Counted from the stretch's first letter, positions 25,306 to 35,635 are shown. The stretch is 64,000 nucleotides of DNA from Alkalidesulfovibrio alkalitolerans DSM 16529 (GCF_000422245.1 NZ_ATHI01000027.1:1-64000); one strand, 5' to 3'. Notes: generated by a model from the sequence alone, not told the origin. A program made the numbers and translations.

Positions 25306-27524
25306 GGCGTGTCCTCCGTGGGGGTGCATGCGCGCGGCGCGGGCAGGGCCAGCGGACGCACTGCGTTCAGGGCCGCAAGCACCGTCCCCAGGTTGTGCAA
25401 CAGGGCCGAGGCCGCCGGTCGGAGCAGACCGAGCAGGCCCATGAGCAAAAGTCCGGAATTGAGGCCGACGATCAGCCGGAAGTTGAGCGAGATGCGGGCC
25501 AGCGCCGCGCGTGAGATATCGATGGCCACGGGCAAGGCGCGCAGATCGTGCCCCGTGAGCAACACGTCGCAGACCTCGCGGGCCACGTCCGCTGCCTGGG
25601 AGAGCGAGACGCCGACGTCGGCTTCGGAGAGCGCCCAGGAATCGTTGACCCCGTCGCCTATCACGGCGACCACGTGGCCCGCGGCCTTCAACTCGCGCAC
25701 CAGGGAGCGTTTGTCCTCGGGCAGCATGCGTGCGCGCACCTCGTCGATGCCTGCCGCCCGGGCCGCCGTCTCGGCCGCTTCCTGGCCGTCGCCCGTGACC
25801 ATGACGATTCGCTCGATGCCGCGCGCTCGAAGCGCCGCCACCACGTCCGCCGCCTCGGGCCGGATGGGATCGTCGAGCAGGATGAGGCCGGCGGGTTCAC
25901 CGCCGATGGCCATGTGCAGCACGGAACAGCCACCGCTCGTTTTGGCTTTCTTGAGCATGGCGGCTGGAAAAGGCGGTATTCCCTCGTCTTCGTGCACGAA
26001 ATGGGCGCTGCCCAGAAGAACCCGCTGGCCGTGGATCATGGAGGCGATGCCGTGGGCCGCGATGTACTGCACCTCGGCGTGCTCCTCCTTGTGCGTCAGC
26101 CCTTCCTCATCGGCCTTGCGCACCACGGCGCGGGCCACGGGGTGCGGGAAGTGCTCCTCCAGGCAGGCCGCGAGGCGCAAGAGGTCGCGGGCGTCGCGGC
26201 CCTTGACGGGCAAAACGGCTTGCACCGAGGGTCTGGCCTCGGTCAGGGTGCCGGTTTTGTCGAACAAGGCAACATCGGCCGTGGCCAAAACCTCCATGAA
26301 CCGACCGCCCTTGATGAGCGCTCCGGCTCCGGCCGCCTGGCGCATGGCCGCAAGCACGGCCAGGGGCGTGGCCAGCTTGATGGCGCAGGAATAGTCCACG
26401 AGCAGCACCGAGGCTGCGCGCGTCGGGTCGCGGGTCAGGAGATAGGCGCCGCCCGCAAGGCCCAGGCTGAGCGGCACCACGGCATCGGCCAAGCGCTCGG
26501 CCCGGCCCTGGATCATGGCCTTGGAGCGCTCTGAATCCTCGATGGCCGCGAGCATGCGACGAAGCCTGGTTTCGCCTCCGGCCTGGCGGGTGCGGATCAC
26601 GATCACGCCGTCCTCGACGACGGTGCCCGCGAAGACCGAGGCCCCGGCCGTGCGCCGCACCGCCAGCGGCTCGCCCGTGAGGGTGGACTGGTTGACCATG
26701 GCCTCGCCTTCCTCGACGATACCGTCCACAGGCACGGCCGAGCCGGTGCGTACGACCACAAGATCGTCCGGCACGAGATCGGAGGCGGGCTTGGAGACTT
26801 CCACCCCGTCCACGCGCACCCAGGCCACCCCGTCGTCCAGATGCAGCGCCTCGGCCAGATCCTCGCGCGAACGCTTGCGCGTCCACGACTCCAGGAATTC
26901 GCCGATGCCCAGCATCACGACCACGGTCATGGCCGAGCGGTAATCACGCCGGGCAAGGGAGATGGCGATGGCCGTGGCGTCGAGCACATCCACGCCGAGA
27001 TGGCCCCGCGAGAGCGAGCCCAGGCCTTTTTTCAGATAGGGCCAGGCACGATAAAAGGTCATGGCCCCGCGCACGGCAGGAGGCATGAACGAGCGCATGA
27101 GCAGGAAACGAGCGACCATGCCGATGCCCTGCAAAAGGCCGCCGAGCCGACCTTGGCGCACGGGGGCGATGTCGCTCCCCGGCTCGGCCTTTGCCGCGCA
27201 GGGCCGAACGGCCAGGACGCAGGCGGCCTCGCGGGGCGTTTTATCGCGCCCGCGCGAAAGACGTGCGGCCTCCTGCCTGATCGCGTCGAGACCGCTTGCG
27301 GCCACGGTGCGCAGCACAGCCTCGCGTGTTGCCGCGTCCGGACTGAAACGGATCAGAAGACTGCCCGTGCGTGGCGAGAAAGTCGCCTCGCCGACCCCGG
27401 AAAGGGAGCACAACCGCTCCAGCAGGGTGTCGCCGTCGATGCCCGGGCCGGGCAGGGCCGGACGAAAGCGTATCCGGCCGGGCAATTCGTGGGCGATGGC
27501 GAAGGCCGGACCAGGCACGGTCAT
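25302..27524 (-). CDS. P1B-type heavy-metal ATPase with atypical SCA motif
   Basis: A 740-aa transporter. A CxxC-less HMA-like domain covers 1-85. The actuator TGEP is at 283-286, the phosphorylation site DKTGT at 422-426, and GDGVND near the C-terminal hinge. The membrane metal site in helix 6 reads SCA-IKLATP (379-381) instead of the CPC of copper/zinc pumps, so its specificity differs from the common classes. It is flanked by the DUF5132-like gene and an HMA-like gene in one operon. Confidence 0.88.
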   Translation of the reverse strand: MTVPGPAFAIAHELPGRIRFRPALPGPGIDGDTLLERLCSLSGVGEATFSPRTGSLLIRFSPDAATREAVLRTVAASGLDAIRQEAARLSRGRDKTPREAACVLAVRPCAAKAEPGSDIAPVRQGRLGGLLQGIGMVARFLLMRSFMPPAVRGAMTFYRAWPYLKKGLGSLSRGHLGVDVLDATAIAISLARRDYRSAMTVVVMLGIGEFLESWTRKRSREDLAEALHLDDGVAWVRVDGVEVSKPASDLVPDDLVVVRTGSAVPVDGIVEEGEAMVNQSTLTGEPLAVRRTAGASVFAGTVVEDGVIVIRTRQAGGETRLRRMLAAIEDSERSKAMIQGRAERLADAVVPLSLGLAGGAYLLTRDPTRAASVLLVDYSCAIKLATPLAVLAAMRQAAGAGALIKGGRFMEVLATADVALFDKTGTLTEARPSVQAVLPVKGRDARDLLRLAACLEEHFPHPVARAVVRKADEEGLTHKEEHAEVQYIAAHGIASMIHGQRVLLGSAHFVHEDEGIPPFPAAMLKKAKTSGGCSVLHMAIGGEPAGLILLDDPIRPEAADVVAALRARGIERIVMVTGDGQEAAETAARAAGIDEVRARMLPEDKRSLVRELKAAGHVVAVIGDGVNDSWALSEADVGVSLSQAADVAREVCDVLLTGHDLRALPVAIDISRAALARISLNFRLIVGLNSGLLLMGLLGLLRPAASALLHNLGTVLAALNAVRPLALPAPRACTPTEDTP

Positions 27525-27525
27525 C

Positions 27526-27798
27526 CTATCCCTCGGCCTTCTTCGGAGCGGGCTTCGCCGCGGGCTGCCGCTCCTTGTCCGTGCGCAGATGCTCGGCCTC
27601 GGCCACCACGTCCTCGACTTCCTCGCGGGCTCGTTCGAAGGCGGCGGCGGCCTTGTCGCGAAGTTCCATGCCTCCGGCCATGAGGCCGGCCAGCGCGGGC
27701 TTGAGGTTCAGGTTGCCGCGCGAGACGGCTACGGCTCCGAGCGCGCCGGCCGCAACGCCCAATACGAAAAAGAGGCCGATCTTCATGTTTTCGTTCAT
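27526..27798 (-). CDS. Small membrane protein of the metal operon (DUF5132-like)
   Basis: A 90-aa protein from ATG 27798, preceded by AAGGAGCTCACC. One helix at about 6-24 is followed by a helical charged region and a Lys/Pro/Ala-rich tail. Short proteins of this kind often accompany P-type ATPases with HMA-like neighbours in anaerobes. No catalytic motif is seen. It is first in the operon, with the ATPase following after 1 nt. Confidence 0.65.
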   Translation of the reverse strand: MNENMKIGLFFVLGVAAGALGAVAVSRGNLNLKPALAGLMAGGMELRDKAAAAFERAREEVEDVVAEAEHLRTDKERQPAAKPAPKKAEG

Positions 27799-28148
27799 GG
27801 TGAGCTCCTTTGACATTTCGCCCCGGCAGGGCAGGTGTTTGATGGAGAAAACGGATTATGGCGGAAAATACTACACGAACGGTCACACGTAGTCATCTTG
27901 TGATTCGCAATTTCAGGATGCCCCTGTTGGAGCCCCTCTCGCCTACCAGTGTCGAAAAAGAGAGTCAATCTCAATTTCACTCGAAAAAATATGCGCCCCC
28001 GTGCGAATCGTCGGGGCAGATTGCCGCGTCTTGGCGCGCAGTCATGCGGTTGCTGGAAACGGCGCGCAAACGTGGCGGCGGACGCGCCATGAACGCACGA
28101 CCTGGGGAAGATTTAGGACGGATCGGAGCGTGGGGAACGGGTTGCCGC
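27799..28148. other. Intergenic region with a Fur-like box
   Basis: AT-richer stretch upstream of the metal operon with no gene. On the minus strand, GAAATTGAGATTGACTCTC (complement of 27960-27978) agrees with a typical Fur box at about 14 of 19 positions. The distance to the first gene is about 160 nt, so the link is tentative. Confidence 0.3.
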
Positions 28149-28442
28149 TCAAGCGGGCCAGAGCAGCAGCGCGGCGCGGCGGGCCTCGCCGGGATCGGGG
28201 GAGGCGAAGAGCGCCTGCACGAGGTCCGGGGAAAGCCGCGCCTCGTCGTATTCGATGAGCACCGAGCCGGTCAGGCGGTTCACCCGCACGGCCCTAAGCC
28301 CTTCGGCCCCGGAAAGCTCGTCCAGGCGTCCGGCCTCGGGTAGGACGGAAAGTGTCGGCGCGGCGCGCAGCCTGACTCGGCCTGGCAAATGGCTGACCAG
28401 GCGCACGTGGGGCCTGAGCGCGAGCAGAAGATCGATGTCCAC
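28149..28442 (-). CDS. Small HMA-like protein
   Basis: A 97-aa protein with a probable GTG start at 28442 (SD AGGAG just upstream; an in-frame ATG lies further upstream without support). It has the same LPGRVRLR and RLTGSVLIEY words as the HMA-like domains of the ATPase cluster, but no CxxC. It is about 350 nt upstream of that operon and on the same strand, so it is probably part of the same metal-handling set. The start is uncertain. Confidence 0.6.
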   Translation of the reverse strand: MDIDLLLALRPHVRLVSHLPGRVRLRAAPTLSVLPEAGRLDELSGAEGLRAVRVNRLTGSVLIEYDEARLSPDLVQALFASPDPGEARRAALLLWPA

Positions 28443-28638
28443 GGGGCTCCTGTGTTTTCCTCCAAGGCGGAAACGCAGAGTGCATACGGCAACGGCGCCA
28501 CCTTGCGCAACCTTTGGACGAGGGTTTGCCAGGGTAACGCCCTTCCCTGGCAGCGCCGGGCTTTTCATTTGCGTCGGGCTTTTGTATCCGGATACGAGCC
28601 GGGGCGTGCACGTCCCGCAACCTGCAACCGGGATATTC

Positions 28639-31317
28639 ATGGCCTCTGTCCGATTCTTCCGCTTCTGCCTGGCCCTCGCCCTCGCCTGGGCTGCCATGTG
28701 GGCGGTCCCGTCCGTTGCACGCGAATCCGCCGTGCAGGGTCCCGACGCGCCCAAGCACCAGGTTTTGTTCCTGAACAGTTATCACAACGGCTATTCCTGG
28801 TCTGACGACATTCTTGCGGGCGCGCGGCGCACCCTGCGCGACAGCACGTACGCCATCGACCTGCAACTGGAGTACGTGGACGCCAAGAAGCATCCGGGCC
28901 GTGAGAACATGGCGCTTTTGGCCAGGCTCATGGCTTCAAAGTTCGCGCAGACGCGCTTCGAGGTCGTCATCGTCTCGGACAACGACGCCTACGACTTCAT
29001 GCGGGAATACGGGACAAAACTGTTCCCCGGCGTTCCCACCGTCTTTTGCGGGGTCAACGACTTCAAGCCCGAGGAGATCGTGGGGCTGCCCATGACCGGA
29101 CTCGTGGAGAATCCCGACATCGAGGCCAACCTCAGGCTGGCCGCGCTTTTGCACCCCGATCGCCGCCGCATGGTGGTCATCGCCGACGAGTCCGTGACCT
29201 CGCGGGCAATTGTGGCCCAGTTTAGGCAGGCTGCGCCGCGCTTCGCCGCGCGCTTCGACTACGAGTACCACAACGTCGAGTCTCCGGCCGAACTCGTGGC
29301 GCTCGCGCAGGCCACTGGCGACAACGACGTCGTCTTCTACGTGCCCATTTACCTGGAGGAGGAAGGATATACCTACTCGGCCGAGGAGGTGCTGCGCATG
29401 CTTTCGACGCACACCAACGCGCCGATCTATAGTGGATGGGAGTTTCTGCTCGGCCACGGCATGGTCGGCGGCAAGCTGCTTTCGGGCGAACGGCACGGCG
29501 CGGCCGCGGCGTATATGGCCCTGGACATCCTGGACGGGGCCAAAGTCCACGACATTCCCGTGGAACATGCGCCCCAGGACGAGAACGTCTTCGACTGGCC
29601 CGTGGTCAAGCGCTTCCTGATTCCGATGAGTTCGCTGCCCGAGGGCAGCCGCTTCATCAACCAGCCCGCGCCCTTCTACGAACTGCAAAAACCGATTTTC
29701 TGGACCATCATCGCTTCCTTGGTGATCATGAGCGCGATCCTCGTGCAGCTCATTCTGACCAACGCCAAACGCCGTCGCGCCGAGGAGCAGGTCAAGGAGC
29801 AGCTCAACTTCATGCAACTCCTCCTCGACACCATCCCTCAGCTCGTCTACTGGAAGGACGCCAAGGGCCGCTACATGGGCGCAAACAAGTCCTTCGCCGA
29901 TTTCTTCGGCCTGGGAGACCCGCGCAAGGTCATCGGGCTCACCAACCACGATCTGATGCACATCGACGACCACGCCCGGCGCGGCGACGACGCGGATCAG
30001 GAGGTGCTCGTCTCGGGCACTGGCATGACCCGCATGATATGGGAGCTTTCCAGGCCCGACGGCCAGGCCGCCACCTTGGACATCACCAAGGTGCCGCTCT
30101 CCGACCACAAGGGGCAGGTCGTTGGCGTGCTCTCCACGGCGGAGGACATCACCAGCAAGGTCAGCCTGGAGCGCCAGCTCCTGCAGTCGCAGAAAATGGA
30201 AGCCCTGGGCACCTTCGTTTCGGGCATCGCCCACGACTTCAACAATATCCTGACCACGGTCATCAATTCGGCGGAACTGGCTCTTTTGGACCTGCCAAAG
30301 GACGCCGAGGCCTTCCAGGACATCCAGCGAGCGCTGCGCGCGGCGCAGCGCGGTTCGCGGCTGGTCATGCAGATGCACACCTACTCCCGGCCTTCGCGCG
30401 AGGGGTTCAAGGCCGTGGACATCGCCCTGGCCGTGCGCGAGGCCCTGGGCCTTCTGCGCGTCTCGCTGCCGGGCAACATCAAGGTCGTGGAACGGATCGA
30501 GCCCGGCCCCTCCACGACCATGGCCAACCCCACGCAGATTAACCAGGTGGTGATGAACCTTTGCACCAATGCCTTTCAGGCCATGCGCGAGACCGGCGGG
30601 GTGCTCACGGTGGGACTTTCGCGCCGCGCCATCGATACACCGCCTCCCGGCGCGCCGGATCTCGCGCCGGGAACCTATCTGCTCCTGGCCGTGGAGGACA
30701 CCGGGCCAGGCATCCCCGAAGTCATCCGCGACAAAATATTCGACCCCTTCTTCACCACCAAGGACAAGGGCGAGGGAACGGGCCTTGGGTTGGCCGTGGT
30801 CCAGGGCATCGCCAAGGCCCACAAGGGTCGGGTGGTGCTGGCTCCCGCGCAAGGTGCGGGCGCGCGTTTCGAACTATGGCTGCCTTGCTCCGAATGCGCT
30901 CCCGCGGCCGAGGTGGACCAGGTGAGCGCGCCGCGTGAGGGCAGCGAGCGCATTCTTTTCGTGGAGGACAATCCTGATCAGCTTGTCGCGGTTCCGCGCG
31001 CCCTCTCACGCCTGGGCTATCAGGTCACGCCCGCGCGAGGCGCACTCGAAGCCCTGGACGCCCTGGCCTCGGGCGAGCGCTTCGACGCCGTGGTCACGGA
31101 TTACGACATGCCCGAGGTGGACGGCGTGGAGTTCGCCCGCAGTCTGGCGCAGATCGCCCCGGGGCTGCCGGTGGTCATGGTCTCGGGCAGGCGCGGGGCC
31201 ATCGAGGCCGCGCAACGCGCTCCGGGCATAGGCCGGGTGCTCATGAAGCCCTACAGCGTGGGCGAGCTTTCCCGGGCCCTGGGCGACATGCTCGACGATT
31301 TTTCGAACGGGAGGTGA
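28639..31317 (+). CDS. Hybrid histidine kinase with ABC-binding-protein-type sensor
   Basis: An 892-aa protein from ATG 28639 (signal peptide about 1-28). The periplasmic part (about 38-330) is of the ABC_sub_bind type (..[17 protein letters not shown]..). A TM helix lies at about 353-374, a PAS domain at 392-510, the H-box SGIAHDFNN with His near 529, an ATPase domain to about 750 and a C-terminal receiver (771-887) with phospho-Asp near 819 (VVTDYDMPE). The next gene, a sigma-54 response regulator, starts 3 nt after its stop, so the two form a phosphorelay. Confidence 0.88.
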   Translation: MASVRFFRFCLALALAWAAMWAVPSVARESAVQGPDAPKHQVLFLNSYHNGYSWSDDILAGARRTLRDSTYAIDLQLEYVDAKKHPGRENMALLARLMASKFAQTRFEVVIVSDNDAYDFMREYGTKLFPGVPTVFCGVNDFKPEEIVGLPMTGLVENPDIEANLRLAALLHPDRRRMVVIADESVTSRAIVAQFRQAAPRFAARFDYEYHNVESPAELVALAQATGDNDVVFYVPIYLEEEGYTYSAEEVLRMLSTHTNAPIYSGWEFLLGHGMVGGKLLSGERHGAAAAYMALDILDGAKVHDIPVEHAPQDENVFDWPVVKRFLIPMSSLPEGSRFINQPAPFYELQKPIFWTIIASLVIMSAILVQLILTNAKRRRAEEQVKEQLNFMQLLLDTIPQLVYWKDAKGRYMGANKSFADFFGLGDPRKVIGLTNHDLMHIDDHARRGDDADQEVLVSGTGMTRMIWELSRPDGQAATLDITKVPLSDHKGQVVGVLSTAEDITSKVSLERQLLQSQKMEALGTFVSGIAHDFNNILTTVINSAELALLDLPKDAEAFQDIQRALRAAQRGSRLVMQMHTYSRPSREGFKAVDIALAVREALGLLRVSLPGNIKVVERIEPGPSTTMANPTQINQVVMNLCTNAFQAMRETGGVLTVGLSRRAIDTPPPGAPDLAPGTYLLLAVEDTGPGIPEVIRDKIFDPFFTTKDKGEGTGLGLAVVQGIAKAHKGRVVLAPAQGAGARFELWLPCSECAPAAEVDQVSAPREGSERILFVEDNPDQLVAVPRALSRLGYQVTPARGALEALDALASGERFDAVVTDYDMPEVDGVEFARSLAQIAPGLPVVMVSGRRGAIEAAQRAPGIGRVLMKPYSVGELSRALGDMLDDFSNGR

Positions 31318-31319
31318 GC

Positions 31320-32759
31320 ATGGCCATCGTGCTGGTCATCGACGACGATGAACGCATCCTCGAAACCATGCGCAGGGTTATCGAGCGCATGGGGCACACG
31401 GCGCTCGCCGCCCCGACCCTGGCCGAGGGACTCAAGCGGGTCGAGGCGGGCGGGGTGGACGTGGTGTTCCTGGACATCCGCCTGCCCGATGGCGACGGCC
31501 TTGCTGCCCTGCCCGCGATCAAAGTCCTGGACGACGCGCCCGAGGTCATCATCCTGACCGGGCAGGGCGACCCGGACGGCGCGGAGCTGGCCATCCAGGA
31601 AGGCGTGTGGGACTACCTGGTCAAACCCACGCCCATCCGCGAGACCATGCTGACCTTGGAGCGGGCCCTGCTCTACCGCCAGGAGAAGCGCGCCAGCCAA
31701 GGCCCGGCGGAACTGGTCCTGGACGGCGTGGTCGGGCTCTCGCCTCGCATGAAGGGCTGCTACGAGGAAATAGGCCGCGCTGCGAGCACCACCGCCCCGG
31801 TGCTGCTCGTGGGTGAGACGGGCACGGGCAAGGAACTCGTGGCCCGCACCATCCACGCCAACTCCCCGCGCGCGACCGGACCCTTTGTGGTCATCGACTG
31901 CGCCTCGCTGACCGAGAATCTGGTCGAATCGGCCCTGTTCGGCCACAAGAAGGGCTCCTTCACCGGGGCCACCACGGACCGCACCGGACTCGTGGCCCTG
32001 GCCGACGGCGGCACGCTCTTCCTGGACGAGGTGGGCGAGATGACCCTCTCGCTGCAAAAGGCGTTTTTGCGCGTGCTCCAAGAGCGGCGCTTTCGTCCCG
32101 TGGGAGGGGTCCGTGAGGAGTCGAGCGATTTTCGGCTCATCGCGGCCACCAATCGCGACCTCGAAGACATGGTACAGGAGGGGACGTTCCGCCAGGACCT
32201 CTACTTCAGGCTCAAGACCTTTGTCATCGAGCTGCCGCCGCTCCGCGAGCGCAGCCAGGACCTGAAGCTTTTGACCATGTATCGCATGGGCGCATTGTGC
32301 GAGCAGCACGGCATGCCGCCCAAGCGCTACGACCCCGAGTTCTTCCAGGCCCTGGCGGCGCATTCCTGGCCGGGCAACGTGCGCGAGCTGTTCGGCGTCT
32401 TGGAATCGGCCTTTCACGCCGCGGGCACCTCGCCCATGCTCTACGCCCGCCACCTGCCCCAAAACCTGCGCATCGCGCTGGCCCGGGCCGCCGTGGCCCG
32501 CGCCCGGCCCATGGAGTCCGAGGCCGGGGAGGAGCGGCCCGCCATCGCCGAGGCGGCCGCGCCGCAAATGCCCGTTGACCACATGCGTGTGGACGTGCAC
32601 CTGCCGCTGAAGGCTTTCAAGGACGAAGCCGAACGCGCCTACCTGAACGCCCTGGCGCGTGAGACCGGCGGCGACATCGAGACCATGGTCGCCCGCTCGG
32701 GCGTCTCCAAGTCCCACCTCTATGCCCTACTCAAGAAATCAGGCGTGGTGTTGGGATAG
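31320..32759 (+). CDS. NtrC-family sigma-54 response regulator
   Basis: A 479-aa protein from ATG 31320, with GGGAGG SD. The receiver has Asp52 (FLDIRLPDGDG). The AAA+ domain has GETGTGKE (165-172) and the sigma-54-contacting loop as GSFTGA (212-217), a Ser in place of the usual Ala. A Fis-type HTH lies at about 450-479. Its partner is the hybrid kinase upstream. Target genes are not evident in the window. An in-frame GTG at 31314 is an alternative start. Confidence 0.9.
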   Translation: MAIVLVIDDDERILETMRRVIERMGHTALAAPTLAEGLKRVEAGGVDVVFLDIRLPDGDGLAALPAIKVLDDAPEVIILTGQGDPDGAELAIQEGVWDYLVKPTPIRETMLTLERALLYRQEKRASQGPAELVLDGVVGLSPRMKGCYEEIGRAASTTAPVLLVGETGTGKELVARTIHANSPRATGPFVVIDCASLTENLVESALFGHKKGSFTGATTDRTGLVALADGGTLFLDEVGEMTLSLQKAFLRVLQERRFRPVGGVREESSDFRLIAATNRDLEDMVQEGTFRQDLYFRLKTFVIELPPLRERSQDLKLLTMYRMGALCEQHGMPPKRYDPEFFQALAAHSWPGNVRELFGVLESAFHAAGTSPMLYARHLPQNLRIALARAAVARARPMESEAGEERPAIAEAAAPQMPVDHMRVDVHLPLKAFKDEAERAYLNALARETGGDIETMVARSGVSKSHLYALLKKSGVVLG

Positions 32760-32786
32760 CAGACTGTCCCGAAAGCACCGCTTCGC

Positions 32787-32909
32787 AGACCGCTCCAAAG
32801 GCGCCAGATGCAAGGCGCAAGGGAAATCCAGGCCCGACGCGTATCAAAGAATACGCGAGGGACTGGATTTTTCGCCGCAACGCCGCAGATGGTGCTTTTG
32901 GAGCGGTCT
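32787..32909 (+). repeat. 123-bp imperfect-palindrome repeat (full copy)
   Basis: Outer arms AGACCGCTCCAAA and TTTGGAGCGGTCT pair perfectly, inner arms AAATCCAG/CTGGATTT pair, and the centre is GCGTATC-AAAGA-ATACGC. The right edge is one base from the cobT stop. It lies between convergent genes (regulator and cobT). Confidence 0.85.
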
Positions 32910-32910
32910 G

Positions 32911-33978
32911 CTAGGTTTCGGCTTCGCTTACACCCGCATCCGCGAAACTCGCCATTTCGTTCCACATGGCGCAGGCGCAGCGCATCAGGTGCAGGGCCAG
33001 CGCCGCGCCAGTGCCCTCGCCCAGGCGCATGCCCAGATCGAACAGCGGCCGCGCGCCGAGCTTTTGGCAGATGCGGGCGTGGCCCGGCTCGGCCGAGGCA
33101 TGGGACAAGAAGCAGTAGTCCGCGGCCGTGGGGCACAGGCGAAGCGCGGCCACGTAGGCCGCTGTGGAGATGAATCCGTCCACCGCCACGGGGATGCCCC
33201 TGGCCGCGCAACCCAGGATGAGTCCGGAAAGCGTAGCGATCTCGAAGCCCCCGAGCGCCGCGAGTACGGCCAGCGGCCCCTTGTCGAGAGCCGTGTGGTT
33301 GACCTCGATGGCGCGGCGGATGACCACGGCCTTTTTGCTGACGGCCGCAGCGTCGAGCCCCGTGCCCGGCCCCGTGACTTCCTCGGGCGAAAAACCCAGG
33401 TAGGCGCAGTAAAGAGCCGTGGACGGCGTGGTGTTGCCGATGCCCATGTCGCCCGTGCCCACTGCCCGTATGCCCTCGGCCGCGCAGTCGTTCGCCAGGT
33501 CCAGGCCGAGATGAAGCGCCGCAAGGCACTGCTCCTCGCTCATGGCCGGGCCGTGCGCGAAGTTGGCCGTGCCCGGCGCGATCTTGCGTTGGATGAGGTC
33601 CGGATGCTCCGGGTAGCGCCCGCCACACGAGCCCGCGTCCACCACCTTCAGGCCGATGCCCGAGGCCCGGCACAGGGCATTGATGCCGGCGCCGCCGCTC
33701 AGGAAGTTCAGGACCATCTGGCGCGTGACCTCCTGCGGGAAAAGCGAGACACCCTCGGCCACCACGCCGTGGTCTCCGGCCACGGTGTAGACGCGGCAGG
33801 GATCCGCGCGCGGCGGCTCGCCCTGGCCCACGAGCCACAGCGACAGGGCGATCTCTTCCAGGCGGCCGAGGCTGCCGCGCGGCTTGGTCAGGTTGTCCAG
33901 GTGGGCCTGGCCGCGTTCACGCAGGGATAAGTCGGCCGGGCGGATGGAGGCGATGGTCTGGTCGAGGCGTTCGCGCAT
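32911..33978 (-). CDS. cobT: Nicotinate-nucleotide-dimethylbenzimidazole phosphoribosyltransferase
   Basis: A 355-aa protein from ATG 33978 (GGAG SD; the longer frame to 33999 has none). It has the CobT signature TGDMGIGNTTPSTA at about 169-182 and the catalytic Glu near 321 in GEGTGAA. It makes alpha-ribazole phosphate, the lower-ligand nucleotide of cobamides. The gene stands alone, without other cobalamin genes nearby. The repeat abuts its stop codon. Confidence 0.95.
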   Translation of the reverse strand: MRERLDQTIASIRPADLSLRERGQAHLDNLTKPRGSLGRLEEIALSLWLVGQGEPPRADPCRVYTVAGDHGVVAEGVSLFPQEVTRQMVLNFLSGGAGINALCRASGIGLKVVDAGSCGGRYPEHPDLIQRKIAPGTANFAHGPAMSEEQCLAALHLGLDLANDCAAEGIRAVGTGDMGIGNTTPSTALYCAYLGFSPEEVTGPGTGLDAAAVSKKAVVIRRAIEVNHTALDKGPLAVLAALGGFEIATLSGLILGCAARGIPVAVDGFISTAAYVAALRLCPTAADYCFLSHASAEPGHARICQKLGARPLFDLGMRLGEGTGAALALHLMRCACAMWNEMASFADAGVSEAET

Positions 33979-34033
33979 GGGCGTTCTCCGTTTCTTCATT
34001 CAGGAATCATTTCGCGGGGGTGGGCGACGGACA

Positions 34034-34053
34034 AGGCCCCCTTGCGGGGGCCT
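34034..34053 (-). terminator. Hairpin after the phosphofructokinase gene
   Basis: A perfect 8-bp stem AGGCCCCC / GGGGGCCT with loop TTGC, 24-43 nt past the phosphofructokinase stop. The U-run is poor. Confidence 0.55.
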
Positions 34054-34076
34054 GCCAAGGTCGTCGTCGGGTCGGC

Positions 34077-35402
34077 CTAGCCGCCGTCGGGATTGAAATA
34101 GACGTACTGACCCGTGCTCTCCAGCACGCTGCGCCAGTAGTTGGAGCAGACGTCGATCTTCTTGCGGCCCTGCGTGACCAGGGACAGCGGCATGTGCACG
34201 TAGTAGCCGTTCCATTTGGAGACGACCATGCCGGTTTTGCCCGCCATGGCCGCGTGCACGGCGTTCTGCCCCAGGAAGCCGCAGTAGATGCAGTCGTTGG
34301 AGTTGGCGGGCACGGAGCGCACCATGTAGCTCGGATCAATGTACTTCAGAGTGTGGTCGATGCCTTCGGCTTTCATGTGTTCGGCCACACGCCTGATGAT
34401 GAGGCTCGCGATGTCGCCGAGCTTGATGTTGCCCGAGGCGTCGGTCTCGCCCGTGGAGCGCAGGAGAGCCTGGCCCGCGCCTTCGGCCAGCACGACGACG
34501 GCATGACCGCGCCGCCGCAGACGGCGGGTGAGCGCCGCCAGAAAGCCCTTCGGCCCGTCGAGTTCGAAGTTGTCCTCGGGCACGAGCACGAAATCCACGT
34601 CGCGCAGGGCCAGGGCGCTTTGCGCGGCGATGAAGCCGGATTCGCGGCCCATGACCTTGACCAGGCCGATGCCGTTCGGCGCGCCCAGCGCCTCGGCGTG
34701 GGCGCAGCGGATGGCCCGCGTGGCCTCCTGCACGGCGGTGTCAAAGCCGAAGGTCTGGGAGATGAAATTGATGTCGTTGTCGATGGTCTTGGGCACGCCG
34801 ATGACCGCGATCTTGACCTTGCGCCGGGTGATTTCCTCCACGATGCGCGCGGCCGCCCGCATGGTGCCGTCCCCGCCGATGACGAAAAGGCAGGAAATGT
34901 TCCTGCGCTCCAGGAAGTCCACGATCTCCTCCACGGGCTGCGGCCCGCGTGAGGAGCCCAGGATGGTGCCGCCGAACTCATGGATGTTGGCCACCGCGGC
35001 CGGGGTCAGGTCCAGGGGCGTGTGGCCGTGACGCTCGATGAAACCTTCCAGGCCGTAGCGGATGCCGAGCACCGAGGAGACGCGGTAGTTGTGGTGCGCC
35101 TCCAGGGTGATGGCCCGGATGACGTCGTTGATGCCGGGGCAAAGCCCGCCGCAGGTGACGATGGCGCAACGCGTCTTGGTGGGGTCGAAGTAGATGCGCT
35201 CGCGCGGCCCGGCCATCTCGATGGTCGGATTGACGCCGTTTGGCGGAATCGCGCTCGGGCTGACGTGGACGTAGATCCGCGCATCGTCCGGGATGAAACG
35301 GCCGCAACGCAGGTTCGAGGGGATTTTGGCCGGACCCAGGCTGCTGATGGACAGATCTTCGGGCAGTTCTGGAGCGGGTAGGCAGGAGATTTCCGGAAAC
35401 AT
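34077..35402 (-). CDS. 6-phosphofructokinase (GGDGT/PKTIDND type)
   Basis: A 441-aa protein from ATG 35402 (SD GAGGAT). An N-terminal extension of about 75 residues precedes the PFK fold, a form seen in spirochaete and deltaproteobacterial enzymes. GGLCPGIN lies at 85-92, GGDGT at 176-180, and PKTIDNDI at 204-211. The Gly in GGDG favours ATP, while Lys in PKTIDND is the residue of PPi-type enzymes, so the phosphoryl donor is ambiguous but ATP is more likely. It catalyses the committed step of glycolysis. Confidence 0.88.
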   Translation of the reverse strand: MFPEISCLPAPELPEDLSISSLGPAKIPSNLRCGRFIPDDARIYVHVSPSAIPPNGVNPTIEMAGPRERIYFDPTKTRCAIVTCGGLCPGINDVIRAITLEAHHNYRVSSVLGIRYGLEGFIERHGHTPLDLTPAAVANIHEFGGTILGSSRGPQPVEEIVDFLERRNISCLFVIGGDGTMRAAARIVEEITRRKVKIAVIGVPKTIDNDINFISQTFGFDTAVQEATRAIRCAHAEALGAPNGIGLVKVMGRESGFIAAQSALALRDVDFVLVPEDNFELDGPKGFLAALTRRLRRRGHAVVVLAEGAGQALLRSTGETDASGNIKLGDIASLIIRRVAEHMKAEGIDHTLKYIDPSYMVRSVPANSNDCIYCGFLGQNAVHAAMAGKTGMVVSKWNGYYVHMPLSLVTQGRKKIDVCSNYWRSVLESTGQYVYFNPDGG

Positions 35403-35635
35403 GGCGCGTATCCTCGTGGGCTCTTCGGTTCGCTCAACCTGCGCCAACCTACCCGCGCGGCTTGGCCTTGGCAAGGCGAGGGCGATGCGGCATTGACACT
35501 CGACAGAGGGATATTACCTTCTTTAACGGCTCTTTCGCGCCTTGTGGCATGGCAAACGAATGTGTAATGGGGCTTCATGAGGCGCCCTTTGCGGCGCGGC
35601 CCAATATCTAGAAAGACCAAGGCGGGCGAGAAGAC

